Below the pieces are notes generated by a model, which ran no database searches, was not told the DNA's origin, and saw only the letters and a list, made by a program, of their open reading frames with translations. A stretch of DNA of 31,690 bases from Eubacteriales bacterium (GTDB lineage Bacteria > Bacillota_A > Clostridia > Christensenellales > Aristaeellaceae), in assembly GCA_029974855.1 (NCBI GenBank), contig JARKQO010000389.1, positions 1 through 31,690 on the forward strand. The letters are read 5' to 3'. The number at the start of each line of letters is the position of its first letter. Position 1 is the first letter of the stretch. A program made the position numbers and the translations under genes. This document shows positions 7,917-15,189 of the stretch, piece by piece.

Positions 7917-9026
7917 TCATTGCGGCATAGGCTCCAAAGTAAGTTGATCAAGCTGGAGGATTGCCATAAGCGTATGGCCTTGATCATTGCTGCCACATAA
8001 GGCGAGCGTATTGGGATCAGGGAAATTGGGCGCGCAATCCAAGGAGAAATAGGAGGAGGGACTGCCGGAAAGATTGTCCGCCTTCCAGTAGCCCTTCATC
8101 GCACCCTGCGTGACATCGTATAGGAACAGCCCCTCGGCTCGCAGAAATGGATAGTCGAAGCAACACATCACGCTGCCGTCCGGCGCGTAGTACCATTCTC
8201 CTCCATAGCCGTCACCAAGCGTTGGCCAACCAACGATGATCTGTGGCAGCGGCACGCGCGCACGCGTCCTCAAATCGACGATCTCCCTGGTGGTGTATAG
8301 CTTATTGTCCAGCACCAGGCGAGGCTCGCCCTCTTGTGAGATCAACCAATCCTCATCGTCCCTCAGATCGTAGAGGCCGTATCCCATCGCTTCTTCCCAT
8401 CCCCAGCGGCGATAGATGAAGCGGTTTTCGTCTACCGCCGCGAAGAAGAAGTTGTACAGTTGTTCATCGTAAAAGGTTGTTGTTGTGTTCGTGGGCGCGC
8501 CGCTCACAAGCTTCTTTAGCTGACCGCCCTGCGCGTCTTTCAGGTACAGACTGCCCAGCTGCTCGGCGATTTGCGCGCCCCCCGGCATGGTATCGACGGC
8601 CACATCCATGATGGAGGCGGTACCCCATTCCGGTTTGCCATCAACGCCTATCGTCAGCATGTCCATCGGGTCTTCACCAGGCTCTATTTCATCAGGCCAG
8701 CAATTGATGATGCGCAGCGTTTCGCCCACTAAACGGGAGGAGGGCCATCCGTCTCCGCAAGCATGCTCAAACGAGTAGCGGAAGAGTGGCTGCTTCTCTT
8801 TCAAGGATAGATAGAATACCTCGACGGGATAGATTTCGTAGTCTTCCGACCAATGAACCGACACCACAAACAGCCGGTCCCGATCAAGGAAAATGACATT
8901 ATTGGCACTCTCTATTCCATACATTTCAGTCAGGTCGTAGGTCTGCACCCCATCCACACCCAGCGCCATACACGGCAGCGCAATGAATAGTACCGCAAGT
9001 ACCACGGCGATCCCGCGCGTTCTCAT
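7917..9026 (-). CDS. Exported protein of unknown function
   Basis: Not recognised. The protein of about 369 residues begins with a signal peptide (MRTRGIAVVLAVLFIALPCMALG). The mature part is acidic and rich in aromatic residues and beta-type patterns, such as VIFLDRDRLFVVSV, GSLYLKDAQGGQLKKL and YYAPDGSVMCCF. These recall the blades of beta-propeller or WD-like sensor proteins, but no family motif is certain. The cysteine in the signal region (ALPCMALG) is not in a good lipobox. The start at 9026 has AGGAGG 7 bases upstream and removes a spurious 15-residue extension. It lies 96 bases before the WG-repeat gene on the same strand, and the pair may be expressed together. No convincing promoter is visible between it and the tRNA gene. 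Confidence 0.75.
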   Translation of the reverse strand: MRTRGIAVVLAVLFIALPCMALGVDGVQTYDLTEMYGIESANNVIFLDRDRLFVVSVHWSEDYEIYPVEVFYLSLKEKQPLFRYSFEHACGDGWPSSRLVGETLRIINCWPDEIEPGEDPMDMLTIGVDGKPEWGTASIMDVAVDTMPGGAQIAEQLGSLYLKDAQGGQLKKLVSGAPTNTTTTFYDEQLYNFFFAAVDENRFIYRRWGWEEAMGYGLYDLRDDEDWLISQEGEPRLVLDNKLYTTREIVDLRTRARVPLPQIIVGWPTLGDGYGGEWYYAPDGSVMCCFDYPFLRAEGLFLYDVTQGAMKGYWKADNLSGSPSSYFSLDCAPNFPDPNTLALCGSNDQGHTLMAILQLDQLTLEPMPQ

Positions 9027-9059
9027 GGCCGCACCTCCTATGAAATATAGGATTACTGG

Positions 9060-9089
9060 AAAAATCGCCACTCATAGGCGAAAGTGGCG
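9060..9089 (-). terminator. Hairpin with T-tract downstream of tRNA-Leu
   Basis: On the minus strand CGCCACT (9083-9089) pairs with AGTGGCG (9066-9072) and is followed by ATTTTT. It could end tRNA read-through or act as a leader attenuator of the gene starting at 9026, whose ribosome site is only about 20 bases further on. Confidence 0.45.
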
Positions 9090-9140
9090 GGGGCGAAGGG
9101 TGAACAACAATGCCATTAGTCTACCACAAAGTAGTAATGA

Positions 9141-9181
9141 ATACAACGAGAACCACCCTCATCGGATGGTTCTTATTGTAT
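9141..9181 (-). terminator. Hairpin immediately 3' of tRNA-Leu
   Basis: A 10-bp stem (9149-9158 with 9164-9173, one wobble on the minus strand) is extended by a 6-bp outer stem (9141-9146 with 9176-9181) across a 2x2 internal loop. It begins 19 bases after the mature tRNA 3' end. The following T content is modest, so it may be a terminator or a processing hairpin. Confidence 0.45.
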
Positions 9182-9199
9182 CGAGGGTGTCTGCCATTT

Positions 9200-9282
9200 T
9201 GGTGCGATCGACGGGACTTGAACCCGTACCCTCTCGGACACGCCCCTCAAACGTGCGCGTATGCCAATTCCGCCACGATCGC
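9200..9282 (-). tRNA. tRNA-Leu (anticodon GAG)
   Basis: The acceptor stem GCGATCG (9276-9282) pairs with CGATCGC (9204-9210). It is followed by discriminator A and an encoded CCA (9200-9202). The anticodon stem CACGT/GCGTG encloses the loop TTGAGGG, giving anticodon GAG, which reads CUC and CUU. A long variable arm (GTCCGAGAGG region) and the T-loop GGTTCAAGTCC are present, as expected for a class II tRNA-Leu. Confidence 0.95.
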
Positions 9283-9309
9283 GCAAGGTTTCCCTTGACA
9301 ACAAGGGTT

Positions 9310-9338
9310 ATTATACGGGATGACCGCTGGTTTGTCAA
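9310..9338 (-). promoter_or_regulatory. Consensus sigma-A promoter of tRNA-Leu
   Basis: On the minus strand a perfect TTGACA (9333-9338) and perfect TATAAT (9310-9315) are separated by exactly 17 bases. The predicted start lies near 9303, about 20 bases before the mature tRNA 5' end. This is the strongest promoter in the window. Confidence 0.9.
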
Positions 9339-9396
9339 CGGATGGCGGCTCAAATTCCGGGGAATTTCAAGATTTTGACACTCCGGCCTTCTCTAG

Positions 9397-9440
9397 GAAA
9401 ATCCCGGGAAAATCAGGGGAAAACCAGGGGAAAATCATGT
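9397..9440. repeat. Four tandem 11-bp repeats with phased A-tracts
   Basis: Four adjacent units begin at 9397, 9408, 9419 and 9430. Each starts with GAAAA and then differs by one to a few bases (TCCCGG, TCAGGG, CCAGGG, TCATGT). The 11-base spacing of A-tracts is close to a helical turn, so the DNA should be intrinsically bent. The array lies about 60-100 bases upstream of the tRNA-Leu -35 box. Confidence 0.8.
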
Positions 9441-9464
9441 CCGCCACCCCAGTCCCCCTACCCC

Positions 9465-9857
9465 CTACTCAAACCCGTTGCCCCACTCCTCGTCCCGCTT
9501 GGCAATCTCCAACCGGGTCAGCCTGTGGACCTTGCCGCAATGGCGGCACCGGTCAATGCCCCGGTCCACGGGCTGCCAGCGGTGGTGCTCCCGCTCCCGG
9601 CCGCAGACGCGGCACACCTGCTCGCATTCGCTGGTGTACATCCAGTCGTGGTGGGCGTCCCGCAAGGCGCCGCAACGCTTGCACGCACAATGGTGCCAAT
9701 CGCAGGGGAGGGTTTCCACCTTCCCGCACAGGGCGCATTGCCGCTGGCATTGGCCCTCCACCGGCTCAAAGCGGTGCTTTTTATCCCGGCCCGCGCCGCA
9801 GCGGCGGCAGGTGCAGCCCTCCCAGCGATGTCCCAGCAGTTTGCACCAAAAGCTCAT
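9465..9857 (-). CDS. Small Cys-rich zinc-knuckle repeat protein
   Basis: This protein of about 130 residues is rich in Cys, His, Arg and Trp. It contains two repeats of roughly 44 residues and part of a third. Each has a C-x-C-x2-CGA-x-RD element (CTCRRCGAGRD, CACKRCGALRD) followed by a second C-x2-C pair (CALCG, CRVCG), and the last is CRHCG. These should bind several zinc ions. Relatives with repeated GHxWxGCxCxRCG units are widespread, but no function is known to me; nucleic-acid or protein binding is only a guess. The ATG at 9857 is preferred over a GTG three codons earlier because GGGGTGG then sits at normal distance. It lies 33 bases downstream of the DUF47 gene on the same strand and may be co-transcribed. 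Confidence 0.75.
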   Translation of the reverse strand: MSFWCKLLGHRWEGCTCRRCGAGRDKKHRFEPVEGQCQRQCALCGKVETLPCDWHHCACKRCGALRDAHHDWMYTSECEQVCRVCGREREHHRWQPVDRGIDRCRHCGKVHRLTRLEIAKRDEEWGNGFE

Positions 9858-9890
9858 GCCATCCACCCCAAGCCCCTTTGCGTGTTTTGC

Positions 9891-10508
9891 TTACAGGTTG
9901 CCGATGATGATGCTCTCCACAATGTCCGCCACATCCTCGCACTTGTCGCAGACGGTTTCAAAGGCGGAGTAAATCTCCCGCCAGGCGACGACCTCCAGGG
10001 GGTTCTGGCAGGTGGCGTACAGGTTCTTCATGGCGGAGATGTACAGCCGGTCCCCTTCCTCCTCCAGGCAGTTGATGTCGATGATCAAGTCCTTGATCTT
10101 CTTGGATTTTTTGAAGTCCTTGAACTCCTCCATCAGCTCCGCCATGGCCGTACAGCAGCGGATGATCAGCTTGGAAAACTCCAGGCTCTCAGGGCGGGCG
10201 GATTTCACCTGGGTGATGTTCATCTCGATGATGATGTCGTCCATGGCGTCCATCACATCGTCGATGGACTGGCTGATGTTGATCAGCTCGTCCCGGTCGA
10301 TGGGGGTCACAAAGGCCCGCACCAAGGCGGAGAACAGCTCGTGCTTCTTCTCGTCGGCAGCGTGCTCCAACCCGTGGATGATCTTCATCTGCTCGTCCAG
10401 CCGGGACGGATCAAAATGCTCCAGAAAGTCATTGACCGCCTTGGCCATCTTTACGGACATGGCCGCGCACGTCGCGTAGTTTTCAAAGTAAATCATATCC
10501 TTTTTCAT
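9891..10508 (-). CDS. DUF47 / PhoU-like Pit accessory protein
   Basis: This 205-residue, all-helical cytoplasmic protein has the PhoU-like acidic metal-binding patterns EHAAD (near residue 48) and EEEGD (near 150). The IDRDELINISQSIDDVMDAMDD segment is typical of DUF47. Proteins of this family are usually encoded next to PiT phosphate transporters and are thought to control their activity. Here the gene starts 21 bases after the PiT stop codon, on the same strand, with GGGAGG upstream of its ATG. The pairing supports a role in regulating phosphate uptake. Which signal it senses is unknown. Confidence 0.92.
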   Translation of the reverse strand: MKKDMIYFENYATCAAMSVKMAKAVNDFLEHFDPSRLDEQMKIIHGLEHAADEKKHELFSALVRAFVTPIDRDELINISQSIDDVMDAMDDIIIEMNITQVKSARPESLEFSKLIIRCCTAMAELMEEFKDFKKSKKIKDLIIDINCLEEEGDRLYISAMKNLYATCQNPLEVVAWREIYSAFETVCDKCEDVADIVESIIIGNL

Positions 10509-10529
10509 TCCGCTATGCCTCCCACTCTC

Positions 10530-11579
10530 TTAGAAAATCATCATGAACAGCTTCGCCATCAAAAAGCCGATGAGCCCGCAGCCCGGGAACGTGAGGATCC
10601 AGGTGAGCACCATGTCCTTCACCACGGACATGTTGATGGCGGAAAGCCGCTTGGTGGCTCCCACCCCCATGATGGCCGTAGTCTTGGTGTGGGTGGTGCT
10701 GACGGGAATGCCAAAGACCGAGGAGATCAGCAGGCAGCCCGCCGCCGCCAAATCCGCCGCGAAGCCCTGGTATTTCTCCAGCTTCACCAAATCCATGCCC
10801 ACGGCCTTGATGATCTTGTAGCCCCCTACGGAGGTGCCCAGGGCCATGATGGCGGAGCAGAGGATCATCATCCAGATGGGGGTATCCACGTTGCCGGTGG
10901 TGTCCTGTCCGTTGCTGAGAAACAGACCCAGCAGCAGCACCGCGATGAACTTCTGCCCGTCCTGGGCCCCGTGCATGAAGGACATGGCCGCGCCGCCAAA
11001 AATCTGCCCCTTTTGGAAAAAGCCGGTGGTTTTGCGCCGGTCTGCCTTGCGAAACAGCAGCTGGACCAGCTTGGTGGCCAAATAGCCCATGACAAAGCCC
11101 AGCCCCGTGGACAGGCCCAGGCCGTAGAACACCTTCACCCATTCGGCCCCGTTCACGCCGTCCAGGCCGCCGTGCAGCGCCATGGCCGCGCCGGTGAGAC
11201 CCGCGATCAACGCGTGGCTCTCGCTGGTGGGGATGCCGAAGTACCAGGCGGCCACCGCCCAGATGATGATGGCGAACAGCGCCGCGCACAGGGCGATCAT
11301 AGCTTCCCCGCTGCCGCTGAAGTTCACCATGTTTTTCACGGTCATGGCCACCGTGGCGTTGAGCAGCGTCATCACCAGCACGCCGAAGAAGTTGAACACC
11401 GCCGACATCAGCACTGCGGCCCTGGGGGTCATGGCCCGGGTGGCCACCACCGTGGCGATGGCGTTGGGCGCGTCGGTCCAACCGTTCACAAACACCACGC
11501 CCAAAGTCAGCAGAACCGTTACCAGCAAGACTGGATTGTTCCACACCTGCGTCATAAAAGACATCAGTCCAAAGTCCAA
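10530..11579 (-). CDS. PiT-family inorganic phosphate transporter
   Basis: This polytopic membrane protein of 349 residues shows the internal duplication of the PiT family. The signature NGWTDAPNAIATVV (32-45) is mirrored by HGAQDGQKF (203-211). GIPTSESHALIAGLTGAA (115-132) is mirrored by GIPVSTTHTKTTAIMGVGA near residue 290. It should import phosphate, often as a metal-phosphate complex, driven by ions. The first codon appears to be TTG at 11579, with AAGGGG 5-6 bases upstream. An in-frame ATG at 11564 lacks a close ribosome site, and the five extra residues do not affect the assignment. It is first in a unit with the DUF47 gene and has a strong upstream promoter. Confidence 0.93.
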   Translation of the reverse strand: MDFGLMSFMTQVWNNPVLLVTVLLTLGVVFVNGWTDAPNAIATVVATRAMTPRAAVLMSAVFNFFGVLVMTLLNATVAMTVKNMVNFSGSGEAMIALCAALFAIIIWAVAAWYFGIPTSESHALIAGLTGAAMALHGGLDGVNGAEWVKVFYGLGLSTGLGFVMGYLATKLVQLLFRKADRRKTTGFFQKGQIFGGAAMSFMHGAQDGQKFIAVLLLGLFLSNGQDTTGNVDTPIWMMILCSAIMALGTSVGGYKIIKAVGMDLVKLEKYQGFAADLAAAGCLLISSVFGIPVSTTHTKTTAIMGVGATKRLSAINMSVVKDMVLTWILTFPGCGLIGFLMAKLFMMIF

Positions 11580-11659
11580 GGCAGCCCCTTCTTTCCTTTT
11601 AGTAGCATTTCAAAGGGGCTCTCCTGCGCATAGGCATTCAAACCCAGAATACGATCACA

Positions 11660-11688
11660 ATTATACAAAACCCATCATGGGATGACAA
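11660..11688 (-). promoter_or_regulatory. Predicted promoter of the PiT-DUF47 unit
   Basis: On the minus strand TTGTCA (11683-11688) and TATAAT (11660-11665) are separated by 17 bases. The spacer contains the near-palindrome CCCATGATGGG. The predicted start near 11653 gives a leader of about 75 bases. No clear Pho box is seen. Confidence 0.75.
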
Positions 11689-11764
11689 GCTCTTTTTTGT
11701 GACGATTTGGCAACATTGTCCCAAGCCCTGTCAAACAGGGCCTTCCAGCGCCTGGGACGCCCCC

Positions 11765-13195
11765 TCATTTGTCCGCCAGCAGAAGAATTTCCCCCAAAGC
11801 CGCCTCCTGCTCCAGCAAAATCCGGAGGGAATGTACCTCCATTTTAGCAAAGGGCAGAATCAGGGAACAGCCGGGAACCTCCAAAGCGCCACTCAGATCG
11901 ATGGCTTTTTCATATAGGCCGTTCACTACCAGCCTGCCCTTGGCGGGAGCCCCGGGGCCGGGATACAAAATCACCGTGTCCGCCGTCACGGGGCTGGCAA
12001 AGGTCAACTCCACGCCACTGCCGGAAAAGGCGTAGGCAGCGGAGGCCGGGGAGACGCAATAGTCCCCGTCCACCAAGGCCTGGAGGTTCTCTCCCTCCCC
12101 CTGGAGGGTTGCCGAAGGGGCGGCGTTGTACACCTCCAACAGTTCATAGGGCAGTAGCTGGGGGGCCCGGGTGGGGCCGTTGATGTAGGCGGTCCCATCG
12201 GCGTGAAAGCCCGCCCGGTCGTAGCAGAGCTGGCGGTTGCCGCTGGGCAGCTGGGCATAGGTATGGGCATGGTAAGCGGTAAACAGCTCCTGCCCCATGG
12301 TGAAAAAGCTGTTGTGGCCTGGGCCGGACACCACCACCTTGCCGTTACGCTCCGCCCAGGTGAGCAAGGGGTTGTTTTCCGCCTTCACAAAGGGCCCTGT
12401 GGGACTGTCGCTCACCGCCACCCCCACCCCGTATTCCTTCTGGGCGAAGTGATGGGCGCTGTAGTACAGGTAATAGCGGTCTTGGTGCTTCACCACCGTG
12501 GGGCCCTCGTTCCAGCGGTAGTCTCCCCCGTCCAGCTCCCAGGGCTGATCCGGCTGGGTCAGCTTCACCGGCTCCCCCACCGTGGACAGCAAATCCGGAG
12601 CCAGCCGCACCACATAGCAGTGGCTCTCATGGTAGGCCCCCACCGCGTTGTCCGCGCAGTCCCGCACATAGTACAAATACGGGGCGCCGTCCCCGTCCAC
12701 AAAGAGGCTGGCGTCAATGACGGCATAGCCGTAATCCAGCAGGGGCGCGTCCAGGGGGTCCTGGTAGGGCCCCTGGGGCTCCTCCGCAAAGGCGATGCCC
12801 ACCCGCAGGCCCTTGTCCTGGATCCGCCTGGCGGAGAACACCATCACGTACCGGCCCTGGTAGGCATAGACCTCCGGGGCCCAATAGTCCCCCGTGGCCC
12901 AGGATACCCGCTGCAAGGCCTTTTTGCGGCCTCCAAAGGCCTTCATGTCCTGGGAGGACCAGGTGTAAAAGCCCACGGGGGAGCCGGTGGCAAAGGCGTA
13001 ATAGGCTCCCTGGGCCGGAAGGATAAAGGGATCGCCGATGTTCTCCACCCCCAGGGGGTTTTGGTAAAACCGGTCGGCAGTCTGCGCCCCGTCCCGCTCC
13101 GGCAAGGGCGCAAGCTCCAGAGCCCGGCCCGGCAGGGCCCCCAGCATGCACAGCAACGCCAGGGCCCCCCAGAAAATGCGGTATCTTTTTTTCAT
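11765..13195 (-). CDS. Exported glycoside hydrolase, GH43-type
   Basis: A signal peptide (residues 1-26, no lipobox) is followed by a five-bladed propeller domain with the GH43 catalytic triad: general base D55 in GDPFIL, pKa-setting D161 in VIDASLF, and acid E230 in WNEGPTVV. Blade phrases such as YYAFATGSP, YWAPEVY and YYLYYSAHHF agree. From about residue 360 a beta-rich C-terminal region resembles a discoidin/F5-8-type carbohydrate-binding module. GH43 enzymes are mostly arabinofuranosidases, xylosidases or arabinanases; the linkage here is not determinable. It is last in a six-gene minus-strand operon, starting 12 bases after the acyltransferase with AAGGAGG before the ATG. It probably trims polysaccharide side chains outside the cell. 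Confidence 0.88.
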   Translation of the reverse strand: MKKRYRIFWGALALLCMLGALPGRALELAPLPERDGAQTADRFYQNPLGVENIGDPFILPAQGAYYAFATGSPVGFYTWSSQDMKAFGGRKKALQRVSWATGDYWAPEVYAYQGRYVMVFSARRIQDKGLRVGIAFAEEPQGPYQDPLDAPLLDYGYAVIDASLFVDGDGAPYLYYVRDCADNAVGAYHESHCYVVRLAPDLLSTVGEPVKLTQPDQPWELDGGDYRWNEGPTVVKHQDRYYLYYSAHHFAQKEYGVGVAVSDSPTGPFVKAENNPLLTWAERNGKVVVSGPGHNSFFTMGQELFTAYHAHTYAQLPSGNRQLCYDRAGFHADGTAYINGPTRAPQLLPYELLEVYNAAPSATLQGEGENLQALVDGDYCVSPASAAYAFSGSGVELTFASPVTADTVILYPGPGAPAKGRLVVNGLYEKAIDLSGALEVPGCSLILPFAKMEVHSLRILLEQEAALGEILLLADK

Positions 13196-13207
13196 GGTGC
13201 TCCTCCT

Positions 13208-14284
13208 TCAGGGGGTGGTGGGGGCAGCGTCCTTCTTGGGCTGCCTGGGCTGCTTGGGAGAGGACCGCCCCGCCAGGGAGGCGGCCAGGCCCATGGCCAC
13301 AAACAGCACCGCCGTCCACAGCAGCGCCCCGAAGGGCGAGGCGATGGGCTGCTTCCAGAACCAGATGTCCCGCTTGGTCACCATGGGCGCGGCCTTCAGC
13401 CCCGCCAGGGCAAAGAGGGTCAGATTGCTGGCCAGCAGGTAAAACAGGGATTTGCGCCCCGTATCCCGGATCCATTGCTCTATGGGCGAAAGCAGCCGGG
13501 GCGTCTTTTCCATCCGGTCAGCCAGAAAGCTCATCACCGCCGGGAAGAACCCCGCCAGCACCACCCAGGACAGGGAAGGGGGGAAGCGCTGGGGCAGCCC
13601 CGCCAGCAGGATGTGGAGGACCCCCGCCGCGCTGGCCCCCAGGCCGATGAACGCCAGGGCCAGCCCGTGCTTTTTGGTGCTCTGCCAATAGGCCCCTGCC
13701 AGAAAGTAGGGGACGTACTGCACCACCGGGAAGCAGAAAAAGGAGCGGGTGCCGATGAACAGCCCCGCCACAGGGGAGGTGATGCGCTCATAGGGCAAAA
13801 AGCACAGGGCCAAGCACCCGGCGCAGGCCACCAACGTGGGGACCAGCCGGGTGGAAAGCCACTTAAGGGGCCAAAGCAGCGCCAGCACCGCCAGGGCATA
13901 GGCCGCAAAGGCCGCCAGGAACTCCGACCAGCCGGGGATGTCCCTCAGCAGCATTACCCGTTCCACGGTGAGGGTGTTAAAGGGCGCGCCTTCAAAAAGC
14001 AGCTTGAACCCCAGCCCCGACAGCACGAATACCCCGTACAGCATCACAGCGGATTTCAGCACCCGGGGCGCGGCCTGACGGAAGGGCCTGTGCAGATAAG
14101 CCGCCGCCGAGGTCCGGCCAAAGCAGAACACAAAGGTAGGAAATACCAGCACGTTGATGGTTTCGATCAGGGTGGAAACCATCGGGAAGGCCCCGCCGTT
14201 GCCAAAGAACTGGAGCACATGGGCGTAGACCATCAGGAGAACCAGAACCCCACGGATCCGGTCGATGCTTTTGTCGTATCCCAT
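13208..14284 (-). CDS. Membrane acyltransferase (acyltransferase-3-like)
   Basis: This 358-residue polytopic protein has about ten hydrophobic segments. Its N-terminus, SIDRIRGVLVLLMVYAHVLQF, carries the arginine-glycine pair and the histidine typical of membrane O-acyltransferases of the acyltransferase-3/OafA-like group. These usually move acetyl or other acyl groups onto sugars across the membrane. The tail is Pro/Lys-rich and cytoplasmic (SSPKQPRQPKKDAAPTTP). It begins 3 bases after the second permease and ends 12 bases before GH43, so it is firmly inside the sugar operon. That is an odd place for an acyltransferase. It may modify the cell's own glycan, or move acyl groups to or from the substrate. 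The subfamily is moderately certain. Confidence 0.7.
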   Translation of the reverse strand: MGYDKSIDRIRGVLVLLMVYAHVLQFFGNGGAFPMVSTLIETINVLVFPTFVFCFGRTSAAAYLHRPFRQAAPRVLKSAVMLYGVFVLSGLGFKLLFEGAPFNTLTVERVMLLRDIPGWSEFLAAFAAYALAVLALLWPLKWLSTRLVPTLVACAGCLALCFLPYERITSPVAGLFIGTRSFFCFPVVQYVPYFLAGAYWQSTKKHGLALAFIGLGASAAGVLHILLAGLPQRFPPSLSWVVLAGFFPAVMSFLADRMEKTPRLLSPIEQWIRDTGRKSLFYLLASNLTLFALAGLKAAPMVTKRDIWFWKQPIASPFGALLWTAVLFVAMGLAASLAGRSSPKQPRQPKKDAAPTTP

Positions 14285-14287
14285 GGC

Positions 14288-15175
14288 TTATCCCTTGATG
14301 CCGGAGCCCAGGTTGAGCCCGGTCAAGAAGTATTTTTGCGCGCCCAGGTAGATCAAAAACGTGGGGATCATCCCCAGCACGCCCCCGGCCAGCTGGCGCA
14401 CGATGTGGGTACCCTCGCTGACCTGGAGCAGCCTGAGCCCCGGGGTCAAGGTGAGGTTTTTGGGGTTGGTGATGGCGATGGAGGGCCACACGAAATCGTT
14501 CCAGGCTCCGGTGAAGGCGAACAGGGCCACCACCGTCAGCACAGGGCGAAGGCTGGGCAAAATGATCCTTAGATAGGTCTGCCAGGGGCCCGCCCCGTCG
14601 ATGGAGGCCGCCTCGTCCAGCTCCCTGGGAACGCCCTTGAGGAAGTTGCGGATCAAAAAGATGTTGAACACCCCCGTGACCCCGGGGAAAATGATGGAGG
14701 GCAGCTTATCCAGCCATTTGAACATATTCATGATCTGAAACAGCGGCACCAGCCCCACCACGTTGGGGAACATGGACAGGCCGAACACCGCCCAGAATAC
14801 CGCTTCCTTGCCCCTAAAGCGCAGCCGCTCGTAGGCAAAGGCAGAGGTGGAGCAGGCGAACAGCACCAGCACCACCTGGCTTAAGGCCACCACAAAGGAG
14901 TTTCTCATCCAGCCCCAAATCGGGGTGGTGGCGGTGTTGAACACATAGGCATAGTTGTCCAGGGTCCAGGTGATGGGGATAATGTTTTTCAGCTTCAGGT
15001 ACTGCTTGGCTTCCGAGCTGGGCTTCAGGCTGGAAAGCACCGTCCATACGATGGGCATAATCCATATGACAAGCAGCGCCATCAAAAAGGCAAAGGCGAT
15101 GATCTTGCCCAGGTTTTTGTGAAACCAGGTGCCCAGGCTGTGCGGCCTGCGGGAAGGGATGTGCGCGTTGGTCAT
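14288..15175 (-). CDS. CUT1 sugar ABC transporter permease (MalG/LacG-like)
   Basis: This 295-residue inner-membrane protein has six predicted helices. The ATPase-contact EAA motif is present (ELDEAASIDGAGPWQTYLRIILPSLRP, near residues 195-220). The N-terminal cytoplasmic region and the phrase WTVLSSLKPSSEA are typical of MalG-type subunits. It pairs with the MalF-type permease encoded 14 bases upstream and the binding protein before that. No ATPase gene is in the operon, so a shared MsmK-like ATPase elsewhere is expected, as is common in Bacillota. The start has AAAGGAGG about 9 bases upstream. The substrate is presumably an oligosaccharide fed by GH43 and GH2. Confidence 0.93.
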   Translation of the reverse strand: MTNAHIPSRRPHSLGTWFHKNLGKIIAFAFLMALLVIWIMPIVWTVLSSLKPSSEAKQYLKLKNIIPITWTLDNYAYVFNTATTPIWGWMRNSFVVALSQVVLVLFACSTSAFAYERLRFRGKEAVFWAVFGLSMFPNVVGLVPLFQIMNMFKWLDKLPSIIFPGVTGVFNIFLIRNFLKGVPRELDEAASIDGAGPWQTYLRIILPSLRPVLTVVALFAFTGAWNDFVWPSIAITNPKNLTLTPGLRLLQVSEGTHIVRQLAGGVLGMIPTFLIYLGAQKYFLTGLNLGSGIKG

Positions 15176-15189
15176 CGGGGCCGCCTCCT

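Noticed and set aside
6351..8000. Plus-strand open frame of 549 codons opposite the WG-repeat gene
   Set aside because: Its repeated phrases (HVDEAP, RRQPF) are the reverse of the WG repeat codons. The signal peptide and ribosome site are on the minus strand.
9037..9051. Small hairpin CCTAT-GAAAT-ATAGG touching the ribosome site of the exported protein gene
   Set aside because: A 5-bp A/T-rich stem is too weak to claim translational control.
9342..11633. Plus-strand open frame of 763 codons over the zinc-knuckle, DUF47 and PiT genes
   Set aside because: It runs antisense through three separate genes with recognisable families and starts inside the A-tract leader region.
11718..11758. Nested inverted repeat (GTCCCA...TGGGAC around GCCCTG...CAGGGC) after the GH43 gene
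   Set aside because: It could end the sugar operon, but it is bulged, has no T-tract on the minus strand and starts close to the gene end, so it was not listed as a terminator.
12203..14572. Plus-strand open frame of 789 codons opposite GH43, acyltransferase and permease
   Set aside because: Gly/Gln/His-rich antisense translation that crosses three real genes; no start signal.
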